Assembly: GCF_900660605.1 (NCBI RefSeq) | Contig: NZ_LR215024.1 | Location: forward strand, 496,001 to 560,000 | Origin: Mycoplasmopsis glycophila | GTDB taxonomy: Bacteria > Bacillota_I > Bacilli_A > Mycoplasmatales > Metamycoplasmataceae | Direction: 5' to 3' | Length of the DNA stretch: 64,000 bases | Part shown: piece after piece, positions 44,396 through 56,087 of the stretch | Numbering within the stretch: the first letter of the stretch is position 1 | How the letters are laid out: each line of letters starts with the position of its first letter | Made by a program: the position numbers and the translations under genes | The notes under the pieces: model-generated | Databases searched by the model: none | What the model saw: the letters and a program-made list of their open reading frames with translations, nothing else | What the model was told of the DNA's origin: nothing

Positions 44396-45580
44396 ATGAC
44401 TAAAAAACAAAACACTAAAAAAAGAAGTAAAAAAGGTACATCTTGACTAATTTCTTCACTTACTTTACTAGTTGCGCTAGGTGCAGGTGGTTATTCAGCA
44501 TATCATTACTTATATAAAAATAAAACAAACACTCAAAAAACTAATAGTTCTGAATCACAAGTTCCTAACCCAACTACCGTAAATGGAAAACTAGCACTGG
44601 ACCCTAACAAGATTAGATTAATGAATTGAAATATTCTTAATTTTGGTGGAAATAATGATTCTAAAGTGCTTTTACCTAAAATTAATAACATCGCTAAAGC
44701 AATTTTATATTCAAATTCATCCGTTGTTGGTTTTACTGAAATAAACTATATTAATCCTAAAGATAGAAAAACCAACGTAGTTGAGAGTTTAGAAAATCTT
44801 CAAAAATTATTAGGTGAAAACTGAAAATTTATTTACAGTGATGATGCAGTTAACCCAAAAATGCCTAACTCTAAAGAAAATTATGCTATTTTCTATGATT
44901 CATCAATTATTAAATACGAAGATTACAAAGAAAATATCACAAAAGATAACTTGTATGCTAGAGCGCCATTTCTTGCTAAATTTAGTGTTAAAGAAAACAA
45001 TTATCAGTTCTATTATGCTATAGCACACTTTGATGCGCCTGGTGTTAATACAAATAATGGAGAAACTAAAGATTCAGTGTATACAGAAAATGGAACACAA
45101 GAAATTAAAGAAGCTAAAGAGGTTTATGAATATATTTTCAAACCTAAAATGAATGATAATATTGATATTATTTTTGCCGGTGATACAAACCTAAAAGCAA
45201 AAGCTAATGAAATTTTTGAATCATTTTCAAAATACGGAATCCAAGATGCATATGTTGATTTTAAAAACCGTCTTAATGATGCTTGATATAACACTTCATT
45301 GAGTGTGACAGATGCACAAGGAAATTACAAACGCAAGTATGCTAATCCATATGATAAATGATTATTTTTTGATGCTAATGATACAAATATCACAGTTAAT
45401 GGAAATGCTCCTTACAAAATCGATATTGTTGGTTTATACAACGAAGGAATTTGAAATAAGCGAGAAGATATTAAAATTTGAAAACAAAACAATATTAAAT
45501 TTAAAGACGAAACAGACTTAACTTTAGCAAGAAAAGTAAGTGATCATGCACCAATTATTTTAGATATTAAGTATAAATAA
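44396..45580 (+). CDS. Membrane-anchored endonuclease/exonuclease/phosphatase-family nuclease (394 aa)
   Basis: A basic N-terminus and one TM helix (residues ~14-38, ISSLTLLVALGAGGYSAYHYL) anchor an outside DNase I-like domain. Motifs: MNWNILNFGG (Asn), GFTEIN (metal Glu), IFAGDTNLK (Asp/Asn) and the final SDHAPIIL (catalytic His). Mycoplasma membrane nucleases of this type degrade host nucleic acid to feed nucleotide uptake, since these cells cannot make bases. SD AAAGGAG precedes the ATG. Confidence 0.92.
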
Positions 45581-45584
45581 TCTT

Positions 45585-45630
45585 AAAAGCAACATAACAA
45601 AGGAATTATCCTTGTTATTGTTGCTTTTTC
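45585..45630 (+). terminator. Terminator of the nuclease gene
   Basis: Long stem AAAAGCAACATAACAAAGG / CCTTGTTATTGTTGCTTTT with a 6-nt loop and T tail. Confidence 0.85.
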
Positions 45631-45655
45631 TTTTTGTTTGTAATAAAATTTAAAT

Positions 45656-47158
45656 ATGAAAAAGACACCATTAAATTTCAAGAAAATCTTAATATTTTTA
45701 ATTCAATTATTTATATTTAGCTCAATAATAGCTGGTTTTGTTATTTTAATGCAAAGAATTAATGTTTTATATAACTGATTCTTTCTAGTTTTTTTATATG
45801 TTATTAATGTTGTTTTTGTATTTATTATTTATTATCAAAAAAGACAAACTAATGCTAAAATAAGTTGAATTTATCTTATTTTGCTCTTTCCAGTAATAGG
45901 TCACATTTTATTCTTAACTTTTGGTCTTATTTTTGTAAATAAAAACGAAATCAAAATATTAAAAAGAAAATCTTATGATCTTAAAAAATATCCAGAATTA
46001 ATTAGAAAAAATAACTCTCGCTTTTTAGATGATCTTTCTAAAATTAATAATGGAGTTGTTTTAGCAGGAAATATAGAACTTTTTCCTGAAGGTTATCGTT
46101 TTTATGAGGTTTTAATTGATCAAATCAAAAATGCTCAAAAAAGCATTTTTATAGTATCTTATATCATTAAAAAAAGTGAAATTTCAGAAGAAATTATGTC
46201 ATTATTAACTGCAAAACTTGAAGAAGGTGTCGAAATTAAGTGACTTGTAGATGATTTTGGTTGCACATTTTCGCAAAAGAGAGCTCTTAATAAATTAGCC
46301 AAAAAAGGTGCTCAAATTGCTTTTATCGGAAAAATATATTACCCTTTAATTCATTCAAAAAGCTTTAGCCGTAACCACCAAAAATTTGTGATTGTAGATT
46401 CTGAAATTGTTTTTTCTGGAGGAAACAACATTTCGGATGAATATGCATCACTCAGTAAGAAATATGGACATTGAATTGATCTTAATTATATGATTCAAGG
46501 TGCATATGTAAATTCTTATAATATGCATTTTATGCAGTTTTGAGAAATTGTGACAAATCAAAAAATTGAAATTGATTCTCATATTAATTCAAAGATTGAA
46601 ATTGAACAAAAAAATAAAAATAATTTAATCTTGGTGTCAGATTCACCTTCGTTAGATTATTCGGAAGCTGAATTCTTTTGGCTTAAAATGATTAGTGATG
46701 CTAAAGAAGAAATAATGATCGCAACTCCATATCTTTCTTTAACCAATTCTCTTGAAAAACAAATAATTTTAGCTCTCAAAAGAGGTGTTAAAATCAAAAT
46801 TTTCATTCCTGGTCTACCTGACAAAAAAATGGTTTATAAAGTTACACTTCAAGAAGCTCAAAACTTAATGAATCACGGGCTTGAGCTGTACATTTTTAAA
46901 AATAGCTTTTTACACACAAAAATGGGTGTAATAGATCAAAAAGTGGCATGAGTAGGAACCAATAATATGGATAGCAGAAGTATGTTCAGCCAGTATGAAA
47001 CCATGGATGTTTTTGAAGGCGAACAAGTTAATGAAGTTGTCCAAATCTTTAACTGATATAAACAATTTTCAATTCACTTTCAAAGAGGTGATGAAATTAT
47101 GCCTAACCGCACATTCTTTAATAAATTTCTTGCTAATTGAACTAAACCACTCATTTAA
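45656..47158 (+). CDS. cls: Cardiolipin synthase, phospholipase D superfamily (500 aa)
   Basis: Makes cardiolipin at the membrane. Two N-terminal TM segments (~10-60) plus a third at ~70-92 precede two HKD motifs: SRNHQKFVIVDSEIVFSGG (~residues 240-258) and LHTKMGVIDQKVAWVGTNNMD (~420-440). Normal length. No SD is visible; TAAAAT lies 7 nt before the ATG, so the mRNA looks leaderless. Mycoplasma genomes often carry more than one Cls-like gene. Confidence 0.94.
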
Positions 47159-47168
47159 TTTTATTGAT

Positions 47169-47196
47169 AAGCAAACCTGTCTTGGGTTTGTTTTTC
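47169..47196 (+). terminator. Terminator of cls
   Basis: AAGCAAACC - 7 nt - GGTTTGTTT followed by T-rich sequence. Confidence 0.75.
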
Positions 47197-47235
47197 TTTC
47201 CTTTCAAAGTCGATTTTAAGCAAAATATGTTAAAA

Positions 47236-47258
47236 TATTTATAGTATAACTATAAATA
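47236..47258. promoter_or_regulatory. Perfect 23-bp palindrome upstream of the glycosyltransferase operon
   Basis: TATTTATAGT - ATA - ACTATAAATA. A further half-like ATTTATAG occurs at 47275-47282. It sits 54-77 nt before the first ATG, where an operator or promoter would be. No regulator is identified. Confidence 0.4.
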
Positions 47259-47312
47259 GCTAAATATTTGAAGAATTTATAGTTTTTTTATTCAATTTGA
47301 AAAAGAGGCGAA

Positions 47313-48332
47313 ATGAAATTATCAATTATTTCTTTAATTAGTAGTTACGCAAAAGATGTTGAGTCTTTTTTAAAAGATTTAAAAGAGCAAACAAATCAAG
47401 AGTTTGAAGTTATTTTGTGTATTAACAAGAATATCGAATCTAAAAAAATACTAAATTTAGTTGCTGAATATTCAGAGTTCTTTGAAGGAAGATTAATTGC
47501 TATTTTTAACACTAGAACTAAATCATATCAAGATAATCTTTTAAATGCTTTCAATGTATCGCGTGGAAAATTTGTCTTAACATTAAATTCAGAGTCTAAT
47601 TTAAAGAAAAATTATGTTGAAAAGATGATCGAAAACGCAGAGCGAGAAGATGTTGATGTTTTAGAGTTTAAACCTAGAATTGTTGGTACAACTAGATTTA
47701 AACCAAAAGCTAGAATTACACCTAACATAAAAATGAATGTTGCAGAAACTCCTTTAATCTTTGCTTATAGTTTTCCATTTATCTTCAATAAAATTTTCAA
47801 AAAGTCTTTAATTAAAAAGATTTGCAATCAAAAAATTAAATATACAAACGACTCAAAACTTTGCACAATGGTAAATTATCTTTTACTAATGGAAGCAAAA
47901 ACTTATACATATTTAGACTTTAGAATTTATCGTGAATATTTTGATGCAGATATGTGATTTAATTCAAATAACTTTTTAAATACGATGAAAGCTATTGAAC
48001 AAATTTCTGAAGAGAAAAATTTACATATCAAAGAAGAAATCAGATATGCAACTTATTATTTACTCAAAATTTTAATTTCTGGATTTTTTATCGAAACAAG
48101 TTACTTGCATAAAACTCTCAAATACTTGAAAAACTCTGAAATTAACTATACCCGTAATAAAAAATTAATTGATAAACATAAGAATTTAGTTGTAAAACTA
48201 GAAAATACAGCTGATTTTAGAAATTTAAGAAACCAAAATATTTACATGCTAATCCAAAATGAAGAGACTTGCTTACTTAATAAGTCTATCAATAAAATAG
48301 TAGTAGAAAAAATACTAGAAAAATTAGAATAA
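47313..48332 (+). CDS. Glycosyltransferase family 2-like protein (339 aa)
   Basis: N-terminal GT-A nucleotide-binding pattern (LSIISLISSYAKDVESFLKDL.. then FEVILCINKN and RGKFVLTLNSESNLKKNYVE). Where GT2 enzymes have a DXD metal motif this protein has NSESN, so activity is uncertain. No TM helix; it is probably peripheral to the membrane. First gene of a run with RDD, pcrA and the 549-aa protein. SD AAAGAGG. Confidence 0.8.
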
Positions 48333-48334
48333 AA

Positions 48335-48991
48335 ATGCTTTATAAAAACAGTAATTTTTGAAAAAGACTTCTTTCAAATTTAATTGATTTAACAATCATA
48401 TTATCTTTCTTTTTTGGATCATTCTTAATTGCATGAAACACAAAAAACGAAACTAGGTGAATAAAAAATGAAATCATTTTTATAACACCTTTTATTTTAA
48501 ATATCATCTTCATTTCATTTTATTGAATCTTTTTACCATGATTAACAAATGGTAAAACAATTGGAATGATGATATTTAAAATAAAAATCATCAACTCTTC
48601 TAAAACAAGAATTAAATTGATAACAATGATTAAAAGAAACTATTTACTTACTTTCCCTTTGTTGTTTGTCTTAATTCTTTTTATTTCAAGTGTTTACTAC
48701 TATCACATTGATGAGAATTCTTTTTCAATTAAGACAGATTACTTTTGACAACAGTTCGTTTACAAAAGTGTAATCTCACTAAATAACATTTTTCTCTTCG
48801 TTAATACAATTGGTTTTCTTTATATATTTTTAAACGATAAAAGAATTTCGCTGATAGACCTGGTTTCAGATTCTAGAATTGTTGATGATAAAGTTATTTT
48901 CATTCAAAATAGTCAAAAAGAGAATAAATTATTACCTTTTTACAATCACAAAAAAGAATTTGAATTTTATAATGATTTTGACCAAATTTAG
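48335..48991 (+). CDS. RDD-family membrane protein (218 aa)
   Basis: Three to four TM helices with SNLIDLTIILSFFFGSFLI, where the Arg-Asp-Asp signature is partly altered (LIDL), then TNGKTIGMMIFKIKI, the second conserved RDD segment, and a third helix near RISLIDLVSDSRIV. Function of the family is mostly unknown; some members are linked to ion transport. Starts 2 nt after the glycosyltransferase stop; several Trp are TGA. Confidence 0.8.
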
Positions 48992-49006
48992 CAGGAGGTA
49001 TTCATA

Positions 49007-51202
49007 ATGCTAAAAAAAATTAATTTACTTGCAGATTTGAACGAAAAACAAAAAGCTGCCGTTGAGTATTTTGATACACCACTCCGTATTATAGCAGGAG
49101 CAGGAACAGGTAAAACAAAAGTTCTTACCAGAAAAGTTGCTTACTTAATTAACGATTTAGGAATTTCACCAAATAATATTTTAGGTGTTACCTTTACAAA
49201 TAAAGCATGTAATGAGATGATGGATCGGATTTCGAATTATATAAATTCAAATGATGAACAAAAAGTTCAAATTTATACTTTCCACTCTTTTTGTGCTAAA
49301 GTTTTAAGAAAACACATTAGAGCACTTGGTTTTCATAAAGATTTTTTAATTATTGACGAAGTTGATCAAAAACAAATTCTTTCAGAAATATATAACAGAC
49401 TAGGTGTTTCAACCAATGAAATTAGTTATAAAAATATGATTCAATATATTTCTTGAGCAAAAAGCTTCGATCTTTCTCGCGAAGAGTTAGCAGATAAGCT
49501 CAAGCAAGATCACAATGATTTAATCCCCACCATTTATCAAAATTATCTTAACGAACTTGCAGCTAAAGGTTCAGTTGATTTTGATGACTTAATCATCTAC
49601 ACTCACATGCTCTTTAAACAAAGACCTGATATAGCAGAGCAATATAAAAAACAATTTTCATATATTTTAATTGACGAATTCCAAGATACTTCAGTTAAAC
49701 AATATGAAATTATAAAAGCAATCGTTGGTGAAAATACACATTTAACAATCGTTGGAGATCCTGATCAAACTATTTACAACTGACGTGGTGCAGATGTTAA
49801 TTTAATTTTGGATTTTGATAAAGATTATCCAAACGCAAAAACAATAGTCCTTGATATTAACTATCGTTCTACAAGAGAAATTTTACAAGCAGCTAACAAT
49901 TTAATCAAACACAATAAAAATAGATTCCATAAAGATTTAATTACAAATCAAGAATCAGGTGAACCGATTGAATTTTATCACGGTTTTAACGTCGAAGCCG
50001 AAGCTAGATGAGTTGTACAAAAAATCAACGAGCTTAAGAAGCAAAAAAATCAACTTAAAAATATTGCTATTCTTTATCGTTCAAATTACTATTCAAGACC
50101 TTTCGAAGAAGCGCTTATAAACGAGGGAATCAATCATAAGATTTTTAATGGTACAAAATTCTTCCAAAGAAGTGAAATTAAGGATGCTATTGCTTTCTTA
50201 AGGGTTTTGGATAATGGCCAAACAGTTGCGCTCGAGAGAATAATTAATGTACCCTCAAGAGGAATTGGCGCAGCTAATTTACAAAAATTATCTGAATACG
50301 CAAAATCAAAACAAAAAACTTTATTCAATTGTTTAAAAGAAGATATTAAAACATTACCCGTTGCTCCAAATCTAATTTTAAATAGTATTTATCCATTTGT
50401 AAAAACTATTTTGCAATATCGAACTCTACTTAAAAAGAAAACACAAAAAATTCATGTTATTTTAGATTCTTTCTTGCAAGAAATTAGTTATTACGAACAC
50501 ATTGAGGACAATAAAAATCTTCGTGGTAGCGCAGTCGATAATGTGAAAGAGTTAATTAATTCGATCCAAACTTGAGAAGCTAAAAACCCAGACAAAACAG
50601 TCGAAGATTATTTAAATATGGTGTCACTTCTTAGTGTATCTGATGAATACGACAACATACCAAATTATGTTTCTTTAATGACAATTCACTCTTCAAAAGG
50701 ACTGGAGTATGACAATATTTTCCTTGTCGGACTTAGTGAAGGTGTCTTTCCAACTATGCGTGCTCTTGACAGTACAAAAAGTAAGAAAAAAAATAACTTA
50801 TCAGAAGAAATGGATGGTTTAGAAGAAGAAAGAAGACTTGCTTATGTTGCTGCTACAAGAGCAAGAAAAAAATTATTCGTTAGCGATGCTCGTGGAAAAA
50901 TTATTGGAACCGAAATTATCAAAGAACCTTCTCGTTTTATAAAAGAAATGGGAATCGATATCAATAAGGTTATTCTATATAACTCACACACTGAAATGGA
51001 CGATTTAGAAGAACAAAACGAAGAAGTTATTAAATCATTACATAAGAACATCATTGTTGGTGACATTATTAGCCACGTTGTGTTTGGAGAAGGTGAAGTT
51101 ATTGATGTTAATTCAAACGAGATTGTGGTTGAATTTGTTAAAAACAAAGATGTCAAAACACTTAATAAATTTCACCCATCAATTAAGGTAATTTCAAAAT
51201 AA
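49007..51202 (+). CDS. pcrA: ATP-dependent DNA helicase UvrD/PcrA family (731 aa)
   Basis: SF1A helicase: Q motif LNEKQKAAVEYF, Walker A IIAGAGTGKTKV, motif Ia GVTFTNKACNEM, Walker B ILIDEFQDTS, motif III VGDPDQTIYNWRGA, motif IV NYRSTREIL, motif V MTIHSSKGLEYDNIF and motif VI EEERRLAYVAATRAR. Normal length, with the C-terminal segment (HVVFGEGEVIDV) of PcrA. SD GGAGG. Acts in repair and in clearing the replication path. Confidence 0.96.
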
Positions 51203-52851
51203 TGATTATTTTATTATTTATTTTAATAATTCTTTTTTTCTTGCTCATTTGTTTAGGTTTAATTGTTCTTTCGTTTTTCTTTGATTTTAGAGATTCTTCT
51301 GGAATTATTCTTTTTAAAATTGATTACAACAACAAAAGAGTAATCCGTCTAAATGAAAAATACCATTTTTTATCAACCATTTTTGATTCGAAAAAATCTA
51401 AATTTGATATTTATTCTTTTATTTCGCTTCAAGATTTTTTAAATTTTATAGCACCTAATGATCGAAACAAGATCGAAGAATATCTTGCTAATCAAGAAAA
51501 AAGAAAAGCTGAATATAAAATTAGAGTTAATACAGAGTATGTTAAAGAATTAAATTTTTTCGAAAAAATTCTTGTTTGATTTGACAAATCAATTTTGAAT
51601 AACACACCTTATAAGCTTACAATCCATCCGATTGAAAATAATGAATATGTCTGCTCGATTAAATGAATTAAAAAAGGTAATCATTTACAAAATAAAAAAT
51701 TAACAAAAATTAACAATGACAAAGATATTAAGCTTGCAAATGAATCATTAGTAATTTCATTCGCTTTAAATCCACATTATTACATCAATAATATTGATGA
51801 AAAAGATTTATTAGAAATCGCAAACAACTTTGGTCTCACAAGTAATAAAATCAAATATTTCATCCGCGAAGGAATGCTCTTTTTTATTGTTAAAAGTTAC
51901 AATACAAGATATCACAAAAACTTACAAGAGCAAATTGTCTTCTTAAATCAAAATAGTTTTATTTCAAAACATTTTATTGCTGCAACATATTTCTTGCACA
52001 CTAAAGTAAAGGAGCAAGACAATATTGAACAAATTTTAATTAAGTCGAAATATTGTTTATTTAACATTTTAGCTAATGATCAAAACGAGCATATCACTGA
52101 TTATTTAAATGTGCCAAATGATATTATCATCTCCCCAGAGTTTCGCTTATTTGTGTCTAATTTAGAAAAATACACAAATGCTAACTTTAATCAAACAAAT
52201 TTAGAAGTAGATTACTCAAATTTAATTAGTTACGAATCACGAAGAATGTCAGATTTAGCAATTTTAAAAACCAACATCGCCAATTTAGAGAAAGAGTGAA
52301 ATGATTTTTTTGCTAAAATACCTTCTTTAAATTTCTTAAATGAAGAAAAGCAACTTACTTTTATTAAACATGCTCACGGAATTTTGAAAAGTAAAATTTC
52401 AATTAGTGATACACTAATTAAAATTTCACAAGAAGTGTTTTTAAACAAGAAGTTCCATAGTCAAAATCTTTCACCAATTTGTTTGGTTTATGCTTATAAC
52501 AATATGTTTGATTACGAAAAACTGAAAAATAAAATAGCTAAAAACTACTTAAATAAAATTCCAACAGCGTTATATATTGATAAAATTGATCATCCGCTTT
52601 TTAATGTAATTAATACAACCAAGTTAAAAGCGATTGTACTCAGCGAGAATATCTCAAAACAGATTTATGATACCAAAGTGTTCTTCGACTGCATTAACGT
52701 CGTTAGATTGGCTAAAAACAATGATATTAAGCTCATTTACGAAAATCCATTAGATAATTTAGACCCTGAAATAATACAAAAAGCAGAAGTATATATTGCT
52801 TATTACACAAAGGACAAAACAACACAAGCAAAAACAAAAGTACGGAATTAA
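51202..52851 (+). CDS. Unknown membrane-anchored protein coupled to pcrA (549 aa)
   Basis: The start ATG overlaps the pcrA stop by one base (TAATG). One N-terminal TM helix (~residues 3-28) precedes three soluble parts: a PAS/GGDEF-size region (~30-240), a helical stretch, and a C-terminal segment (~395-545) with LSPICLVYAYNNMFDYEKL, PTALYIDKIDHP and DIKLIYENPLDNLDPE that loosely recalls an EAL-type barrel. None of the catalytic residues can be assigned, so I leave it as unknown. No terminator is obvious after it. Confidence 0.85.
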
Positions 52852-52933
52852 CTGTTTGGTATTTGTTGGATTTTCATTTGCATTGCAACTTGAATACCAA
52901 AGAACATAAGAAAAAAGCATGACTATGCTCATT

Positions 52934-54256
52934 AAACTATGACACGAAATATGGACAAAACCATGTTTCGTTTTTTTATACATTTAGAGAGGTCATAATG
53001 AAACAATTAAAATCACATCAATGATTAGAACTCTTCAGTAGTTACGAAGATTACAAAAAGAATTTAATATCCAAAAATGATTTTGAGCTGAAATATTATT
53101 CAATCAGAGGTGTTAGCTTTTTTGATAAAAGGTTCTATGAGGTCAAAAAGTATTTTATGCACAAATATAAAAGATATAATTTAGGTATGTTAAATTTAGA
53201 ATCCCAAACAGGTAAATCTCCAAAAAAAGGTAAAGGCACAGGTAGACATAGAAAACCAAAAATTACTCCTATTGAAATTGTAAAAAAGGAGTGAGAAAAA
53301 ATGCCAAAAGAACAATTGATTGAAATTTTAGAAATTTACAAAGACTCTTTTGATAGAAATAATATTGATGTTGATATTTCTAAAATTAAAAAATCATCAG
53401 TTTCTACAAGAAAATTAGCTATCTTTTTTAACAAATCTAAGTCAACAATTCATAATATAAAAACTAAAGAACAACGACCAAGAAAAAGAGTTGTGAATAA
53501 CAAATATGATCAATTGATAATTGATTCATTTAAGAAAAACAAATGTTTGTATGGTAGAAAAAGATTAGAAATTTACATTAGAGAAAAATATCAAATAGAT
53601 CTAAATTATAGAACCATTGGTAGAATCATGAAAAGATTAAATTTGTTTTGTTTAATTAGAAGAAAAAGAAAAGATAGAGAAAAAAAGAATACAAACGTTC
53701 AGTTTATCGACCTAGTAAATCGTGATTATCATGGACAAAAAAACCAAATAATTGCCACCGACGTTACCTATATTCCGTCACCAAAAGATTGCGAAAATAA
53801 TTTTGTTTTTTTATCTATTGCTATTGATCATAAAAGCAAATTCATTGTTAACTACAACCTTTCAAAAAGAAATGATTTAGATCTTGTGATGAAACATATG
53901 TCTCAAATAAGATTGAACAAAAAATGAATTGCTCACTCTGATCATGGTTTCCAATATTCTTCAAAAATTTATGTTGATATAGTTCGAAAAAATAATGGGG
54001 TCATTTCTATGAGAAGGGTAGGAAAATCTTTAGATAATAGAGAAGCAGAATATTTCTTCTCAATTTTAAAATCAGAATGTTTAAACTTAATAGATATTGC
54101 AAAACTTACTTTTGAAGAGCTAAAATCGTTAATCGATAATTTTGTTCTTTGATACAATAACGAAAGAATTCAATCTATTTTAAATTGAAAAACACCTCAA
54201 GAGTCTTGAGGTGCATTAATAAAATAAACTTTTGTCCAATTTTCGTGTCCTAGTTT
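52934..54256 (+). mobile_element. IS3-family insertion sequence (~1.3 kb)
   Basis: Terminal inverted repeats of 27 nt match at 24 positions: left end 52934-52960 starts AAACTATGACACGAAATATG and the right end 54230-54256 is its approximate complement (..TTTTCGTGTCCTAGTTT). One uninterrupted transposase lies inside. The precise outer bases are uncertain, since AAACTA could be flank; I cannot fix a 3-bp target duplication. The gene's last codons contain a hairpin (CACCTCAAG / CTTGAGGTG). Confidence 0.85.
52998..54227 (+). CDS. IS3-family transposase, single reading frame (409 aa)
   Basis: An N-terminal helix-turn-helix region (STRKLAIFFNKSKSTIHNIK) and HTH_21 (CLYGRKRLEIYIREK) precede an rve-type DDE core: D in IIATDVTYIP, D in AHSDHGFQYSS and E in SLDNREAEYFFSILKSE, followed by the W-Y-N-x-E-R-I-Q end motif. 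Unlike most IS3 members it needs no -1 frameshift between orfA and orfB; all TGA codons are Trp. SD AGAGAGG. Confidence 0.9.
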
Positions 54257-54347
54257 ACATGCTTTTTTTATTTTTGTTGCTCCGGAGATTATACTCAAGC
54301 AACCAAATGCGCCTTATTTTTTTGGTACATTTAGTTTTATTTCTTGA

Positions 54348-54797
54348 TTATTTATTTAGCAAACTTTCAATTTTTGTCTCAATTCACCTTGTAAATTCTT
54401 GAAGTTTATCAGTAATTTCATCGTCAAAACGATCTTTGATTGGAGAATCAATATCTAAAACTCCATATAGCTTGTCATTAACAATAATTGGAAGTACTAT
54501 CTCTGATCTACTATTAGCATCACATGAAATATGTCCTGGAAATTGATGCACATCTGGTACAACCACAACTTCTTTAGTGGTAGCTGCGTGTCCGCAGACT
54601 CCTTTGTTAAAAGGAATAATTGAGCAAGCTACTTTACCTTGAAAAGTATGTAAGTATAAAGTTTCGTCTTCAGCTAAATAATAACCAACTCAGTTAAGGT
54701 TTTCAACTGTGTCATTAATATAAGCAGTTGAATTTGAAAGTAATGAATTTACATTAATTTCGTCGTTTAATAAACTAATATATTCTTGTTTTTTCAT
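54348..54797 (-). CDS. msrC: Free methionine-(R)-sulfoxide reductase, GAF-domain type (149 aa)
   Basis: Reduces free Met-R-sulfoxide. GAF fold with NLNWVGYYLAEDETLYL, GKVACSIIPFNKGVCGHAA (Cys pair) and FPGHISCDANSRSEIVLPI (catalytic Cys). Length agrees with YebR/MsrC enzymes. It lies between the intact IS3 element and the IS3 remnant. Confidence 0.92.
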
Positions 54798-54903
54798 TGA
54801 ATTATTATAACCAAAAAATGCAATTTTTACTTAAAAAAAGTCCATTTTTTACACTTTTTCATATTTAACGTAAATTAAGAAAGTAAAAAATGCAAGACCA
54901 AGT

Positions 54904-55016
54904 CTTATGATAAAACAACGAAAGAATTTAATCAACGTTAAATTAAAAAAACACCTCAAGAGTCTTGAGGTGCTTTAGCAAATTAAACTTTTTGTCCACT
55001 TTTTGTGTTCAAGTTT
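54904..55016 (+). pseudogene. Decayed 3' end of a second IS3-family element
   Basis: The segment aligns with 54148-54256 of the intact element: it keeps GATAAAACAACGAAAGAATT.., the full hairpin CACCTCAAGAGTCTTGAGGTG-type block and a right end ..TTTTTGTGTTCAAGTTT. The frame has several TAA codons and the terminal repeat has drifted. Only about 110 bp remain. Confidence 0.8.
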
Positions 55017-55061
55017 AAGGTTATTTTGCTATATTTACATATTAAAAATAAAAATAATGTT

Positions 55062-55592
55062 TTATATATTTTCGTTTGTAACTGGTTCTTGTGGTTTTTT
55101 AGAATCATTTAAAATTGCAATAAATTCTTTTTCATCTGTTTGGTCGATTATAAATGAAACAAACAATTGTTTGCCAAAAATATTTGATGTTGGTCATTTT
55201 ATTTTTAAAGGAGAATTATCCACAATAATAATATCAGACATTTTGATTAGTTTTTTTCTTTTTGTGATTGCGTTTTTAAGGTAGAATGTGTAATCTTCAT
55301 TTATAACCATCACCCTAGTTGCTAATTCTATTATAGAAAGAATAAATAAAATTATAAAAATCAATACTCCAACGAATATATATCAAAAATATTCTAATCA
55401 AACAAGAAAATAAGTTGTTCCATTAAAAAAAGCTTCCAGTCTGATAATATTAGTAATATTCACTCCTTTTATATAACCATAATACAAATATTTTATCTCT
55501 AAATAAAATAAGAAAATTACAATCATAGCAACGACGAAAAGTGAAAAAAGCATTATTCAATGTTTTGGGTTATTTATTTTTATTGTTTTCAT
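55062..55592 (-). CDS. Unknown 2-TM membrane protein behind a (TA)16 tract (176 aa)
   Basis: ATG at 55592 has AGAGG 9 nt upstream and a -10-like CTATAAAAT. Two TM helices (~residues 12-35 and ~62-90) and a C-terminal cytoplasmic domain (DIIIVDNSPLKIKWPTSN, FIIDQTDEKEFIAILND) that looks like a bacterial PH-type domain in pattern, unproven. Four Trp are TGA. The 32-bp TA tract about 35 bp upstream may switch expression. Confidence 0.8.
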
Positions 55593-55621
55593 TTAAAAAC
55601 CTCTTATATTTTATAGACATT

Positions 55622-55659
<38 letters not shown>

Positions 55660-55703
55660 GCACATATTTAACAAACACTAACGCACTTGAAATTATATTA
55701 AAC

Positions 55704-55849
55704 ACACATAAACCCGTATTGACGCAACGGCAATAACACTACTAAATACCCGAAGCGAGAAAGCTATAAAATTTGTCGATAGCAATTTTATAGCTTTCGA
55801 GCTTACTTATCTTGTGTGGTCATTAGTAAGGAGATGAGGGTTTATGTGT
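55704..55849. repeat. Nested inverted repeats at the left edge of the prophage-like element
   Basis: An outer 12-bp pair (ACACATAAACCC / GGGTTTATGTGT) encloses a perfect 15-bp hairpin (GAAAGCTATAAAATT / AATTTTATAGCTTTC, 55759-55798, 10-nt loop). No coding frame is present. Candidate attachment, end or origin sequence. Confidence 0.6.
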
Positions 55850-56087
55850 AATTATCTAACTCCCTTTATACTTTCATTATACAACCAAATAAATAAAAAC
55901 ACTACACAAAAGAAATAAAAACACTTATTTATTAAGACATTTACATAAAGAAATAAAGACATATACTCTAATAATATACTAATTTAGTTATAGTACTAAT
56001 ATGTATAACTAAATATATGTATGTAGTGTAATACTTTATAAAAGCTTTAAGCTTTATAAAGTATTACACATATGATTAGTATATATA
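55850..56087. repeat. AT-rich non-coding stretch with two more palindromes
   Basis: TTTAGTTATA / TATAACTAAA (55983-56013, 11-nt spacer) is followed by a ~20-bp near-perfect inverted repeat GTGTAATACTTTATAAAGCT (56026-56069, two-base centre, one extra A). Repeats of ATACTAAT / TAGTACTAAT type are scattered around. I see no gene. It resembles a replication origin or operator region. Confidence 0.6.

Noticed and set aside
55003-55284. Plus-strand ORF of 93 codons
   Set aside because: It is the reverse of the minus-strand 2-TM protein gene (55062-55592), which has an SD, TM helices and a proper start.
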